DNA from: Glaciihabitans sp.
GTDB lineage: Bacteria > Actinomycetota > Actinomycetes > Actinomycetales > Microbacteriaceae
NCBI GenBank assembly: GCA_025463785.1
Contig: JAODBD010000009.1
Span: 62,001-126,000 of the forward strand
Reading direction: 5' to 3'
Length of the DNA: 64,000 bases
In this document: positions 25,865 through 34,801 of the stretch, piece after piece
Position numbering within the stretch: the stretch's first letter is position 1
How the letters are laid out: every line of letters starts with the position of its first letter
Program-made: the position numbers and the translations under genes
The notes under the pieces: generated by a model
What the model saw: the letters and a program-made list of their open reading frames with translations, nothing else
Told to the model about the DNA's origin: nothing
The model's database searches: none

Positions 25865-26571
25865 TGGCCCATGCCCAAGCCGCCGTCGACAGGGATGATC
25901 GCGCCCGAAATGTAGCCGGCATCGTCGCCAGCGAGCCAGACGATGACTTTGGCGACCTCCTCCGGGGTGGCGAAGCGACCCGCCGGAATCGACTTCCTGT
26001 AGTCGGCCTGTTGTTGCTCCGGAAGCTCGGCGGTCATGTCTGTCTCGATGAAGCCTGGCGCAACGACGTTGGCGGTGACGCCGCGCGAACCCAGTTCGCG
26101 GGTGACGGAGCGGGCCAGTCCGATCAGTCCGCTCTTGGATGCTGAGTAGTTGACCTGCCCCGCGGAACCGAGCAGCCCTACAACGCTCGAGACCAGGATG
26201 ATGCGGCCGAAGCGAGCCTTGAGCATGCCCTTGGAAGCGCGTTTGACGACGCGGAACGCGCCCGTGAGGTTCGTGTCGATGACATCCGTGAAGTCGTCCT
26301 CGGACATCCTGAGCATGAGGGTATCCCGGGTTATGCCCGCGTTTGCAACCAGAACTTCGACGGGGCCGAGCTTCTCTTCGACTTCGGTGAATGCCGCATC
26401 GAGGCTCGCCGAGTCGGTGACATCCGCGCTCACGGTCAAGGCTCCGGCGGGGCCTTCGCCGGATCGCGCTGTGACGGCAACGCGATGGCCGAGGGCAATG
26501 AATTCTTCCGCGATTGCGTAACCGATGCCCCGGTTTCCACCGGTGATGAGAACTGTGCGCTGAGTGGTCAT
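25861..26571 (-). CDS. fabG: 3-oxoacyl-ACP reductase
   Basis: A classical short-chain dehydrogenase of 236 residues, reducing 3-oxoacyl-ACP with NADPH in fatty acid synthesis. The cofactor motif TGGNRGIGYA is at the N-terminus; NAGITRDTLMLRM, the catalytic Ser region SSVVGLLGSAGQ and YSASKSG (Tyr/Lys) follow, with the C-terminal SGAIIPVDGGLGMGH. Many SDRs look alike, but the NAGITRDTL and DGGLGMGH segments fit FabG. ATG at 26571 has a TAGGCT box 8 nt upstream. It is divergent from the DUF3099 gene and converges on serB. Confidence 0.88.
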   Translation of the reverse strand: MTTQRTVLITGGNRGIGYAIAEEFIALGHRVAVTARSGEGPAGALTVSADVTDSASLDAAFTEVEEKLGPVEVLVANAGITRDTLMLRMSEDDFTDVIDTNLTGAFRVVKRASKGMLKARFGRIILVSSVVGLLGSAGQVNYSASKSGLIGLARSVTRELGSRGVTANVVAPGFIETDMTAELPEQQQADYRKSIPAGRFATPEEVAKVIVWLAGDDAGYISGAIIPVDGGLGMGH

Positions 26572-26579
26572 GGCTCACA

Positions 26580-26585
26580 AGCCTA
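26580..26585 (-). promoter_or_regulatory. -10 box of fabG
   Basis: TAGGCT on the minus strand lies 8 nt before the ATG at 26571. Confidence 0.4.
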
Positions 26586-26617
26586 ATGTCAGGTCTCGAC
26601 GTAGGCTGGTCGTGCTA

Positions 26618-26911
26618 ATGAAGAAGCAGCCCACCCAATCCGTCACCTCTCTCCCGCCGTCGCCCGACGAGGAGCGTCGCGGTCGCGTGATCAAATACAC
26701 GATCGCGATGTCGGTCCGGCTTGTGTGCTTCCTGGCAATTTTTGTTGTCCCCGGATGGTGGCGCCTCATCCCGTTCGTGGGCACGATTATCCTTCCGTAC
26801 GTGGCCGTCGTCATTGCAAATACAGCCTCCCGGGTGACGGTTGCGCCAGCGGAGGCGCCGGGCGCACTGATGCTCGATCCGGGCCCCCGACCGCCGAGGG
26901 ACGACGAGTGA
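26618..26911 (+). CDS. DUF3099 membrane protein
   Basis: A 97-residue actinobacterial protein with two transmembrane helices (about residues 32-48 and 52-70) after a Thr/Ser/Pro-rich N-terminus containing ITSLPPSP-like sequence (VTSLPPSPDEERRGR). The C-terminus is Pro- and Asp-rich. The function of DUF3099 is unknown. ATG at 26618 is chosen because it begins the conserved MKKQ segment. Its stop overlaps the GTG start of the next gene. Confidence 0.8.
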   Translation: MKKQPTQSVTSLPPSPDEERRGRVIKYTIAMSVRLVCFLAIFVVPGWWRLIPFVGTIILPYVAVVIANTASRVTVAPAEAPGALMLDPGPRPPRDDE

Positions 26912-27198
26912 GCGGAATGAGCGGCATCGGTAGCGCAGACGGCCTCGGCAGCCTCAGTGGCCTGGGCGCCGACCTCACGCATCCACGGTGTTCGAGGTCC
27001 GGGTGCGACGCTGCCGCAACCAACACGGTCAACTGGCGCAATCCCAAGATTCACACGGCGGACCGCGTGAAAGTGTGGCTTGCCTGTGACGATCACGTCG
27101 AGTATCTGCGTGATTTTCTTGAAGCGCGTGACTTTCCGGTGCTCGTTGCTCCGCTCGGCACCGTTGTTTCGGTCGTCCCGGATCGATCGGTGCGATGA
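26908..27198 (+). CDS. Small Cys/His protein of unknown function
   Basis: About 96 residues, conserved in Micrococcales and sometimes labelled acetone carboxylase without a basis I can see. The middle holds HPRCSRSGCD, then a second cluster LACDDHVEYL, four potential zinc ligands. The N-terminal 20 residues are Gly/Ser-rich. GTG at 26908 overlaps the upstream stop (GTGA); an ATG at 26917 is an alternative three codons in. It sits between a DUF3099 gene and the SURF1 gene and overlaps the latter as ATGA, so the three are one operon. A zinc-ribbon fold is inferred. Confidence 0.72.
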   Translation: MSGMSGIGSADGLGSLSGLGADLTHPRCSRSGCDAAATNTVNWRNPKIHTADRVKVWLACDDHVEYLRDFLEARDFPVLVAPLGTVVSVVPDRSVR

Positions 27199-28103
27199 AG
27201 AACTGGCGTTTCGCATTCAACCGCCGCTGGCTCACCTACCTGGGGATGGCTGTGGTGTTCTCGGTTGCCTGCGTGCTGCTGTCACAGTGGCAGTTCGGGC
27301 GCAATCAGCAGACCCAGGCCGAGAGCAAGCTCGTTACGCATAACTACACCGCCGCTCCCGTACCGGTCGCGGATCTCCTACAGACGCTGGGGTCCTACTC
27401 GCCTTCGACCATCTGGCGGACCGTCAGAGTCGACGGCGTCTACCTGACCTCGAAACAGGTTCTGGTGCGCGACCGTTCGCTCGGGAGCAATCCCGGCTTC
27501 GAGGTCTTGACGCCGTTACGCCTCGCCAACGGCTCGAACTTTCTCGTTGACCGGGGTTGGGTTCCGATTGGTACTCACCACGACTATCCCGACTACGTTC
27601 CACCGCCACCGGCTGGTGCGGTTCAGGTGACCGCGCGGCTTCAGGGCAGTGAGACTGTGCTGCCCGGCCGCACCGCACCGGCCGGCGAGGTTTCGGAGAT
27701 TAACCTGCCGACCGTCGCGCGCACTCTCGACGGCGCCACGTACACGGGCGCGTACGGGCTGCTTGCGACGGAATCGCCTACGTCGCCCACCCGCCCTATT
27801 GCCGCGACGAAACCGGTCATCGACCCCGGTCCGTTCCTGTCGTACGCCTTCCAGTGGATCCTGTTTGCGATCTTCGCGTTCACGGGACTCGGCTGGGCAC
27901 TGCGCCAGGAGTACCGCATCCGGAATGCGGCCGACCCGCTCGAGAAGGAGCGCGCCATCGAGCGCGAGCGCAAGGCGCGCCGACGTGCTCCCAGCGATAC
28001 AGATGTGGAAGATGCCCAAATCCGCGAGGCGCAGATCCGCAACGGGCAATCAAAATCGCCAGAATCCGAGCCCTCCGATCGCGAGACCGTAGGTTCGCGT
28101 TAG
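27195..28103 (+). CDS. SURF1-family cytochrome oxidase assembly protein
   Basis: A 302-residue membrane protein with the SURF1 layout: N-terminal helix (about residues 15-34), periplasmic domain with VRVDGVYL, VLVRDRSLG and FLVDRGWVP, and a C-terminal helix (about 213-236). SURF1 proteins help insert heme A into the aa3 oxidase, consistent with ctaA and ctaB 7 kb away. A charged 65-residue cytoplasmic tail (Arg/Glu-rich, RERKARRR) follows the last helix. It overlaps the upstream gene by 4 bases and the convergent ABC-F gene by TTAG. Confidence 0.88.
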   Translation: MKNWRFAFNRRWLTYLGMAVVFSVACVLLSQWQFGRNQQTQAESKLVTHNYTAAPVPVADLLQTLGSYSPSTIWRTVRVDGVYLTSKQVLVRDRSLGSNPGFEVLTPLRLANGSNFLVDRGWVPIGTHHDYPDYVPPPPAGAVQVTARLQGSETVLPGRTAPAGEVSEINLPTVARTLDGATYTGAYGLLATESPTSPTRPIAATKPVIDPGPFLSYAFQWILFAIFAFTGLGWALRQEYRIRNAADPLEKERAIERERKARRRAPSDTDVEDAQIREAQIRNGQSKSPESEPSDRETVGSR

Positions 28104-29704
28104 GCCAGGCTGATCAGATCGGCGTAGTCGGGGTTCCAGTGGTCTTCGACACCGTCGGGCAGGATCAGGACGCGCTCAGGATTCAGCGCCTCCACAGCGC
28201 CCTCGTCGTGGCTAACGAGCACCACGGCACCCGCGTAGTTCGACAGAGCGTCCAGGATCTCGAGGCGGCTCGCCGGGTCGAGGTTATTGGTGGGTTCGTC
28301 GAGCAGCAGCACATTTGCCCCCGACACGACGATCATCGCGAGGGCGAGTCGTGTCTTCTCGCCGCCGGAGAGCACACCCGCCGGCTTGACGGCGTCATCG
28401 CCCGTGAACAGGAACGAGCCGAGCACACGCCGGGCCTCGGTTTCGGTCAGGTTCGGGGATGACGACACCATGTTCTGAAGCACCGAGCGCTTGACATCGA
28501 TCGTCTCGTGCTCCTGTGCGTAGTACCCGACGCGCAGTCCGTGGCCCGGCTCAAGCTGACCCGTATCAGGTTGGTCTACGCCGGCCAGGATGCGCAACAA
28601 CGTCGTCTTGCCGGCACCGTTGAGTCCGAGAACGACCACCTTCGAGCCGCGGTCAATCGCCAGATCGACTGCCGTGAAGATCTCCAGCGAGCCGTAACTC
28701 TTGGACAGATTGGATGCCATGAGCGGCGTGCGCCCGCAGGCCGCGGGCTCCGGAAAGCGCAGTTTGGCGACCCGGTCGGTCGTTCTAACCTCGTCGAGTC
28801 CAGCCAGCATCCGCTCGGCGCGCGCGACCATCTGGTGTGCGGCGGCGGCCTTCGACGCCTTTGCTCCGAACTTTGCTGCCTGCGTCGTCAGGACGGCCGC
28901 CTTCTTCTCGACGTTGACGCGTTCCTTCTTGCGACGCTCCTCGTCTGCTGCGCGCTGCCGCTGGTAGTTCTTCCAACCCATGTTGTAAATGTCGATGGTC
29001 TGGCGGTTCGCATCGAGGTAGAAGACCTTATTCACGGTCTCTTCGACCAGTTCGATATCGTGAGTGATCACAATCAGCCCGCCTGGAAAGTTCTTCAAGA
29101 ACTCGCGCAGCCACACCACGGAATCGGCGTCGAGGTGGTTGGTCGGCTCGTCGAGAAGCATGGTATCTGCCCCGCTGAAGAGAATGCGCGCGAGCTCGAT
29201 GCGCCGCCGCTGGCCTCCCGACAATGTTGACAGGGGCTGATCAAGGATGCGATCCGGCAGGCTCAGATTGCTGGCAATGGATGCCGCCTCGGCTTCGGCC
29301 GCGTACCCGCCCAGCGCGGTGAAACGCTCCTCGAGATTGCCATATTTCTTCATCGCCGCCGCGCTGATGGCGTCGTCGGCGCTGGCCATGTCGAGCATTG
29401 CCTGATTCATCCCAATGACCAGTTGGCCAAGCCCCCGGGCATCGAGGATGCGCGTGCGTGCGAGGTCCTCTGGGTTTCCGGATCGCGGGTCCTGTGGAAG
29501 GTACCCGATCTCGCCGCTGCGGTCGATCTTGCCCGCCGCGGGCGCGAGTTCGCCAGCCAGCGTCTTGGTGAGCGTGGTCTTTCCCGCGCCGTTGCGACCG
29601 ACCAGACCGATCTTGTCGCCGCGGTCCACGCGAAATGTGACCTCGTCCATGAGGAGCCTTGCCCCGACTCGGAGCTCGAGGTCTTGCACGGACAGCACAG
29701 GCAT
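28100..29704 (-). CDS. ABC-F family ATPase
   Basis: A 534-residue protein with two ABC domains and no membrane helices, the ABC-F arrangement that acts on ribosomes (translation factor or antibiotic protection). First domain: GRNGAGKTT, LSGGQRRRI, MLLDEPTNHLD. Second: GLNGAGKTT, LSGGEKTRL, LLLDEPTNNLD. The linker (about 240-315) is a charged helical hairpin (AADEERRKKERVNVEKK), the P-site tRNA interaction motif region. It looks like a housekeeping Uup/YkpA-type member. ATG at 29704. It is divergent from bioY. Confidence 0.92.
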   Translation of the reverse strand: MPVLSVQDLELRVGARLLMDEVTFRVDRGDKIGLVGRNGAGKTTLTKTLAGELAPAAGKIDRSGEIGYLPQDPRSGNPEDLARTRILDARGLGQLVIGMNQAMLDMASADDAISAAAMKKYGNLEERFTALGGYAAEAEAASIASNLSLPDRILDQPLSTLSGGQRRRIELARILFSGADTMLLDEPTNHLDADSVVWLREFLKNFPGGLIVITHDIELVEETVNKVFYLDANRQTIDIYNMGWKNYQRQRAADEERRKKERVNVEKKAAVLTTQAAKFGAKASKAAAAHQMVARAERMLAGLDEVRTTDRVAKLRFPEPAACGRTPLMASNLSKSYGSLEIFTAVDLAIDRGSKVVVLGLNGAGKTTLLRILAGVDQPDTGQLEPGHGLRVGYYAQEHETIDVKRSVLQNMVSSSPNLTETEARRVLGSFLFTGDDAVKPAGVLSGGEKTRLALAMIVVSGANVLLLDEPTNNLDPASRLEILDALSNYAGAVVLVSHDEGAVEALNPERVLILPDGVEDHWNPDYADLISLA

Positions 29705-29810
29705 AGTCCAGTTCTTTAGGCGCGCTTCAACAACGCAGAAGGAGGGGGTCAGCGAGATAGTCTACTTCGGTACCCCTTCGTCCGCTGCGACCGATCCCAA
29801 GGAGCACCAC

Positions 29811-30434
29811 TTGTCAACCTTCACCCAGGCGCTTGGACGCCCAACTCTCGCTGACCGGCTGATTACTCGCCGAGTCGCTACGGACATTGCACTGGTGGTT
29901 TCCGGTGCCGTTTTCACGGGACTACTCGCGCAGGTCGCCGTGCCTTTGTGGCCCGTGCCCGTAACCGGCCAGACACTGGCCGTGCTTCTGGTCGGAAGCT
30001 CGCTGGGTGCGCTCCGCGGGACGCTGTCTTTGACGCTTTACGCGGTTCTGGGCATCGTCGGAGTTCCGGTATTCAGCGGCTGGACATCCGGGATCGGCGT
30101 GCTGGGAGGATTTAGCGGCGGTTTCATCATCGGATTCATCTTCTCGGCTGCCCTGATCGGCTGGATCGCCCAGCGCGAGTGGGATCACAAGATCTGGCGG
30201 GCACTCCTCTCGGCATTCGCCGGCACCATCGTGACCTTCATCTTCGGACTGGTCTGGCTCTGGATCGCGCTTGGCAAGGCCGGCTACCCCAATGACATCA
30301 ACGCCGTCCTTACCGGCGGCCTGTACCCGTTCATCCTGGGCGGAATCGTGAAGGCGGTCATCGCGGGACTGGTGATCGGCGGATCCTGGTGGATCATCGG
30401 CCGCCGCGACCGCGAATCGCTGCCGCAGAATTAA
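29811..30434 (+). CDS. bioY: Biotin transporter S-component BioY
   Basis: A 207-residue ECF-type biotin-binding membrane protein with about six helices. Family markers are VPLWPVPVTGQTLAVLL, the SLGALRG loop and VLGGFSGGFIIGF. The start is TTG at 29811, chosen because AAGGAG lies 6 nt before it and the conserved N-terminus (STFTQALGRPTLADRL) starts there; upstream in-frame codons would overlap the divergent ABC-F gene. No energy-coupling genes (bioM, bioN) are adjacent, so it probably uses shared ECF modules or acts alone. A strong hairpin follows 9 bases after the stop. Confidence 0.94.
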   Translation: MSTFTQALGRPTLADRLITRRVATDIALVVSGAVFTGLLAQVAVPLWPVPVTGQTLAVLLVGSSLGALRGTLSLTLYAVLGIVGVPVFSGWTSGIGVLGGFSGGFIIGFIFSAALIGWIAQREWDHKIWRALLSAFAGTIVTFIFGLVWLWIALGKAGYPNDINAVLTGGLYPFILGGIVKAVIAGLVIGGSWWIIGRRDRESLPQN

Positions 30435-30443
30435 TTAGTGTTC

Positions 30444-30489
30444 GCATGAAGAACCCCCGGCCGTTACAGAGCCGGGGGTTCTTTCATGC
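30444..30489. terminator. Bidirectional terminator between bioY and sufT
   Basis: A long stem-loop: left arm 30444-30461 (GCATGAAGAACCCCCGGC), a 9-nt loop, right arm 30471-30489, with a single bulged base. The A-run before and T-run after the GC core give U-rich tails in both directions, so it can terminate bioY on the plus strand and the suf operon on the minus strand. Confidence 0.9.
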
Positions 30490-30506
30490 GGTGTGCCGGA
30501 AATCAG

Positions 30507-30836
30507 CTACATCGAGAAGCCGAGCGCGCGCATCATGTCGCGCCCGTCGTCTGTGATCTTCTCTGGGCCCCACGGCGGCATCCAGACCCAGTTGATGCGG
30601 AAGGCATCGACAATTCCGTCGAGTGACTGGGCGGTCTGCTCTTCGAGCACGTCGGTGAGGGGACACCCTGCCGACGTCAGCGTCATGCTGATGATGAGAG
30701 CGTTGTTCTCGTCATCCCATGACAGGTCGTAGATAAGCCCGAGGTCGACGATATTGACGCCGAGTTCGGGATCCATGACGTCTTTGAGCGCCTCTTCGAC
30801 CGCGTCGAAAAGCGTGGGAGCGAGTGCCGAGACCAT
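30507..30836 (-). CDS. sufT: Metal-sulfur cluster assembly factor (SufT/MIP18 family)
   Basis: A 109-residue DUF59 protein. The conserved VMDPELGVNIVDLGLIYDL and TLTSAGCPLTDVLEEQ segments are present, the latter with the family's reactive cysteine. Proteins of this family help mature Fe-S proteins. It is the last gene of the suf operon, 4 bases after sufC. The C-terminal MPPWGPEKITDDGRDMMRALGF fits the PaaD/SufT group. Confidence 0.9.
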   Translation of the reverse strand: MVSALAPTLFDAVEEALKDVMDPELGVNIVDLGLIYDLSWDDENNALIISMTLTSAGCPLTDVLEEQTAQSLDGIVDAFRINWVWMPPWGPEKITDDGRDMMRALGFSM

Positions 30837-30840
30837 GGGT

Positions 30841-31605
30841 CTAGCTTACGCTCGACGGCGTTAGGTATCGGTCGTAGCCCTCATTCTCGAGGCGGTCGGC
30901 AAGCTCAGGGCCGCCCTCCTCGGCAACGCGACCGTCAACAAAAACGTGAACGAAATCCGGGTGGATGTAGCGAAGAATCCGCGTGTAGTGAGTGATCAGC
31001 AGGACGCCGACGCCGGTGGCCTCGTGAGCTCGGTTGACACCCTCAGACACGATCTTGAGTGCATCGACGTCCAACCCTGAATCGGTTTCGTCGAGGACCG
31101 CAAAACGTGGTTTCAAAAGCTCGAGCTGCAGGATTTCGTGGCGCTTCTTTTCGCCGCCCGAAAAGCCCTCATTGACGTTTCGTTCTGCGAACACGGGATC
31201 CATACGGAGGGCCGCCATCGACTCGCGAACCTGCTTGCTCCACCCTCGAATCGCCGGCGCCTCGCCGTCGATCGCGGTCTTCGCCGTGCGAAGGAAGTTC
31301 GTCACAGTAACGCCCGGGATCTCAACCGGGTATTGCATGGCCAGGAAGAGGCCGGCGCGGGCGCGGGCATCCACCGTCATTTTCAACACGTCTTCGCCGT
31401 CGAGCGTGATCGATCCGCCTTCGACGTGATACTTCGGATGCCCTGCGATCGTGTACGCGAGCGTCGACTTACCTGAGCCGTTCGGCCCCATCACGGCGTG
31501 GATCGAACCCTGTTCGATGGCGAGATCGACACCCTTGAGAATGTGCTTGGTGCCCTGATCGGTTTCGACGCTGACCTTGAGGTCTTTGATCACGAGAATT
31601 GACAT
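30841..31605 (-). CDS. sufC: Fe-S cluster assembly ATPase SufC
   Basis: A 254-residue ABC-type ATPase without membrane partner; it forms the SufBCD scaffold complex that builds Fe-S clusters. Walker A is GPNGSGKST (about residue 40), the signature FSGGEKKRHEI, Walker B FAVLDETDSGLD, and the H-loop LLITHYTR. The Glu of Walker B and the SGLD D-loop fit SufC rather than transport ATPases. It lies between the Rieske gene and sufT. Confidence 0.96.
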   Translation of the reverse strand: MSILVIKDLKVSVETDQGTKHILKGVDLAIEQGSIHAVMGPNGSGKSTLAYTIAGHPKYHVEGGSITLDGEDVLKMTVDARARAGLFLAMQYPVEIPGVTVTNFLRTAKTAIDGEAPAIRGWSKQVRESMAALRMDPVFAERNVNEGFSGGEKKRHEILQLELLKPRFAVLDETDSGLDVDALKIVSEGVNRAHEATGVGVLLITHYTRILRYIHPDFVHVFVDGRVAEEGGPELADRLENEGYDRYLTPSSVS

Positions 31606-31614
31606 TGCTATTTC

Positions 31615-31941
31615 CTAAACTGCGATGGTGTCGGTTGGATCAACGTAGACATCGCCATCGACGATCGTCACGCGGTACACGGGCACCGGCTCATACGCCG
31701 GAAGTGAAAGTGGTTTGCCAGTCAGCAGCGAGAACTTTGAGCCGTGAGCCCAGCACTCGAGCGTCTCGCCCTCGACAAAGCCCTCCGAAAGCGAGATATC
31801 GCCGTGAGTGCAGGTGTCGCCGATGGCATGGACCGTCCCGGACGAGTCCTTGACGATCGCGATTGCGACATCACCGACCTCGACCTTAAGAGCTTCGTCC
31901 TGCCCGAGTTCATCGAGCGCGCAGATCCGGATCGCGCTCAC
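31615..31941 (-). CDS. Rieske [2Fe-2S] ferredoxin in the suf operon
   Basis: A 108-residue Rieske ferredoxin of the non-heme oxygenase subunit type. The ligands are Cys and His in CTHGDISLSEG (about residues 43-53) and Cys and His in CWAHGSKFSL. It has no signal peptide or membrane helix. The GTG start overlaps the sufD stop as GTGA and sufC follows after 9 bases, so it is an integral operon member. This position is shared with many Micrococcales. A role as electron donor to Fe-S assembly is an inference. Confidence 0.92.
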   Translation of the reverse strand: MSAIRICALDELGQDEALKVEVGDVAIAIVKDSSGTVHAIGDTCTHGDISLSEGFVEGETLECWAHGSKFSLLTGKPLSLPAYEPVPVYRVTIVDGDVYVDPTDTIAV

Positions 31942-33137
31942 GAAGCCACTCCAGCCAACTCGGCCTCGATCGCGACAGCGAGGCGGTCGCGGAGGGCGCC
32001 GGCATCCACCTTCTGCACGATCTCGCTGAGGAACCCGAGCACGACCAGGCGGCGCGCTTCACGTTCACTGATGCCACGAGCCTGCAGGTAAAAGAGTTGC
32101 TCGTCGTCGAAACGCCCGGTTGCGCTGGCGTGCCCGGCGCCAAGGATGTCGCCGGTCTCGATCTCGAGATTCGGTACCGAGTCCGCGCGCGTACCCTCAC
32201 TGAGCACCAGGTTGCGATTCTGCTCGTAGGTGTCGGTGCCAGACGCTTTCGTCCCGATCAGCACGTCACCGACCCAGACGGTGTGTGCGCCCTGACCGTT
32301 GAGCGCGCCCTTGTAGTTGACGCGGCTTCGGGTGTGCGGTGCGACATGTTCGACGTAGACCCGCTGTTCGAGGTGCTGCCCGGCGTCGGCGAAATACAGC
32401 CCGAAGAGTTCGGCGTCAGCGCCCTGGTCGATGAGGTGGGCCGACGGGTTGAGGCGCACCACTTTGCCGCCGAGCGACACGACGATGTGCTTCAGGCGCG
32501 CGTCACGGCCGACCGTCACGAAGTGGCTGGAGAGGTGGATGGCATCCTCGTCCCATTCCTGTACAGAGACAACCGTCAGCCTTGCGCCGTCTCCGACGAT
32601 GATCTCGACGTTCTCGCTGAGCAGCGCCGCTCCCCCGTTCTGAAGAATGACAGTTGCGACACTGTTGGGCCTGGCTTCGATGATGGTGTGACCGGCGCGA
32701 GCACTTCCGCCAAGCGACGAGCGGGCGACGGTTAGCTCTACGTGCTCGTCATTGGATACCGTGATCGCCAGTGCTCGCTCGAACGAACTCCACGCGTTCG
32801 CAGACGCTTTTTCCTCGGGCGTACCTGTCGTGCCGATGCGGGAGTCCGTTCGCTCGACCCACTCGACCGTTGCGCCGATGGCATCCGTTGCCACGTACTC
32901 GTAGGTGGAGCCGTCGAGGTCCCCGACAATCAGCGGCTTGACCAGGGCGAGCGGCGTCAGCTTCCACTCCGCCTCGAGACCGGTGACGTCAGCGAACGCC
33001 GTCGGGTCAACTGAGGCAAAACGACCGGAGCGGGTCTGTACCGGAACGAATCCCTTGCCAGCGGCATCCCATCCGCCATCGCTGTGTGCTTTGTTGCCGT
33101 GCAGAATTTCGGTGTCTTCGGGTGTTACAACCGCCAT
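31938..33137 (-). CDS. sufD: Fe-S cluster assembly protein SufD
   Basis: A 399-residue beta-helix scaffold protein, partner of SufB and SufC. The C-terminal two thirds contain the SufBD core, with GALNGQGAHTVWVGDVLI, and the end shows the family hallmark SVPNLEIETGDILGAGHASATGRFD-type segment and FYLQARGISEREARRLVVLGF. The ATG directly follows the sufB stop (TAG-ATG). The N-terminal 140 residues are less conserved, as usual for SufD. Confidence 0.95.
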   Translation of the reverse strand: MAVVTPEDTEILHGNKAHSDGGWDAAGKGFVPVQTRSGRFASVDPTAFADVTGLEAEWKLTPLALVKPLIVGDLDGSTYEYVATDAIGATVEWVERTDSRIGTTGTPEEKASANAWSSFERALAITVSNDEHVELTVARSSLGGSARAGHTIIEARPNSVATVILQNGGAALLSENVEIIVGDGARLTVVSVQEWDEDAIHLSSHFVTVGRDARLKHIVVSLGGKVVRLNPSAHLIDQGADAELFGLYFADAGQHLEQRVYVEHVAPHTRSRVNYKGALNGQGAHTVWVGDVLIGTKASGTDTYEQNRNLVLSEGTRADSVPNLEIETGDILGAGHASATGRFDDEQLFYLQARGISEREARRLVVLGFLSEIVQKVDAGALRDRLAVAIEAELAGVAS

Positions 33138-34556
33138 CTAGCCGACGCTGCCTTCCATGCTCATCTCGATGAGCTTGTTCAGCTCGAGGGCGTACTCCAT
33201 CGGCAATTCGCGCGCGATGGGCTCAATGAACCCGCGAACGATCATAGCCATGGCTTCGTCTTCGGGCATCCCACGGGACATCAGGTAGAACAACTGCTCT
33301 TCGCTCACGCGCGACACCGTCGCCTCGTGGCCGAGCTTAACGTCGTCGACACGGATGTCGATCGATGGATAGGTGTCGGACCGCGAGATCGTGTCGACCA
33401 ACAGCGCGTCACAACGGACCGTATTTGCCGAGTGATGCGCGTTCTCCGCCACGCGAACCTCACCACGGTAGCCAGCGCGGCCGCCGCCCCTTGCGATGGA
33501 CTTCGAGACGATCGAGGATGTCGTGTACGGCGCCATGTGGATCATCTTGGCGCCAGCATCCTGATGCTGACCAGGGCCTGCGAATGCGACCGAGAGAGTC
33601 TCACCCTTGGCATGCTCGCCGACCAGGTAGATCGACGGGTACTTCATCGTCACCTTGGAGCCGATGTTGCCGTCAATCCACTCCATTGTCGCGCCCTCGT
33701 GCGCAATCGCACGCTTCGTGACCAGGTTGTAGACGTTGTTCGACCAGTTCTGGATGGTCGTGTAACGAACGCGAGCGTTCTTCTTGACAATGATCTCGAC
33801 GACAGCCGAATGCAGCGAATCGCTCGAATAGATCGGAGCCGTGCAGCCCTCGATGTAGTGAACGTATGAACCCTCGTCCGCGATGATGAGCGTGCGCTCG
33901 AACTGGCCCATGTTTTCGGTGTTGATGCGGAAGTACGCCTGCAACGGGATCTCGACGTGCACGCCCGGTGGCACGTAGACGAACGATCCACCAGACCAGA
34001 CGGCCGTGTTGAGGGCCGCAAACTTATTGTCGCCGGCCGGGATGACCGTGCCGAAGTACTCGTCGAAGAATTCGGGGTGCTCGCGCAACGCGGTGTCGGT
34101 GTCCATAAAGATGACACCCTTCGCCTCGAGCTCGGAGTTGATCGAATGGAAAACCACTTCAGACTCGTACTGGGCAGCAACACCGGAAACGAGGCGTTTG
34201 CGCTCTGCCTCCGGGATGCCGAGCTTCTCGTACGTGTTACGGATGTCTTCCGGCAGGTCTTCCCAGGTCTGGGCCTGCTTCTCAGTTGAACGGACGAAGT
34301 ACTTGATGTTGTCGAAGTCGATGCCGGAGAGGTCTGCGCCCCAGGTTGGCATGGGCTTCTTGCGGAACAACGCCAGACCCTTGAGTCGGTTTTTCAGCAT
34401 CGACGCAGGTTCGTTCTTCAGATTCGAAATGTCGGTGACAACCTCTTCGTTGACACCGCGACGGGCAGACGAACCCGCCGCGTCTGAGTCGGACCAGCCA
34501 AACTCGTATTGGCCCAGGTTATTCAACTCGGGGCGGTCGATCAGAACGTCAGACAT
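33138..34556 (-). CDS. sufB: Fe-S cluster assembly protein SufB
   Basis: A 472-residue core scaffold subunit of the SufBCD complex and first gene of the suf operon. The N-terminus has [14 protein letters not shown], and the body carries [11 protein letters not shown] and [20 protein letters not shown]; the end is [22 protein letters not shown] at 34556 has AAGGA seven bases upstream. No sufR-type regulator gene precedes it; heme A synthase is divergent across 245 bases. Confidence 0.97.
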   Translation of the reverse strand: MSDVLIDRPELNNLGQYEFGWSDSDAAGSSARRGVNEEVVTDISNLKNEPASMLKNRLKGLALFRKKPMPTWGADLSGIDFDNIKYFVRSTEKQAQTWEDLPEDIRNTYEKLGIPEAERKRLVSGVAAQYESEVVFHSINSELEAKGVIFMDTDTALREHPEFFDEYFGTVIPAGDNKFAALNTAVWSGGSFVYVPPGVHVEIPLQAYFRINTENMGQFERTLIIADEGSYVHYIEGCTAPIYSSDSLHSAVVEIIVKKNARVRYTTIQNWSNNVYNLVTKRAIAHEGATMEWIDGNIGSKVTMKYPSIYLVGEHAKGETLSVAFAGPGQHQDAGAKMIHMAPYTTSSIVSKSIARGGGRAGYRGEVRVAENAHHSANTVRCDALLVDTISRSDTYPSIDIRVDDVKLGHEATVSRVSEEQLFYLMSRGMPEDEAMAMIVRGFIEPIARELPMEYALELNKLIEMSMEGSVG

Positions 34557-34650
34557 AATTCCTTCTTCCTACCGGCAAGCAACCGAAATGGCGCTGGCAG
34601 CATTCCCTGATGGCCATTGCTGCGGGGAGTTATGCGGGTGTCGCAGCGCA

Positions 34651-34678
34651 CTAAACCTGCAGCTGGCCCAACCTAAAC
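34651..34678. promoter_or_regulatory. 22-bp-spaced direct repeat in the sufB/ctaA region
   Basis: CTAAAC occurs at 34651-34656 and again at 34673-34678, 22 bases start to start (two helical turns), 95 bases upstream of the sufB start. This could be an operator for a dimeric regulator or tandem promoter boxes. The only support is the spacing and position. Confidence 0.3.
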
Positions 34679-34801
34679 TGGAGCAGAACACGCGTGGATT
34701 ACGAACCCGCTAGTCGACGCTGACTCCCTGGAATGGGTGGTGTTCAGAGAACCTGTCGATTCTACAGGGGATGTCTGCAAATGTAACGAAAGGCACCATA
34801 C

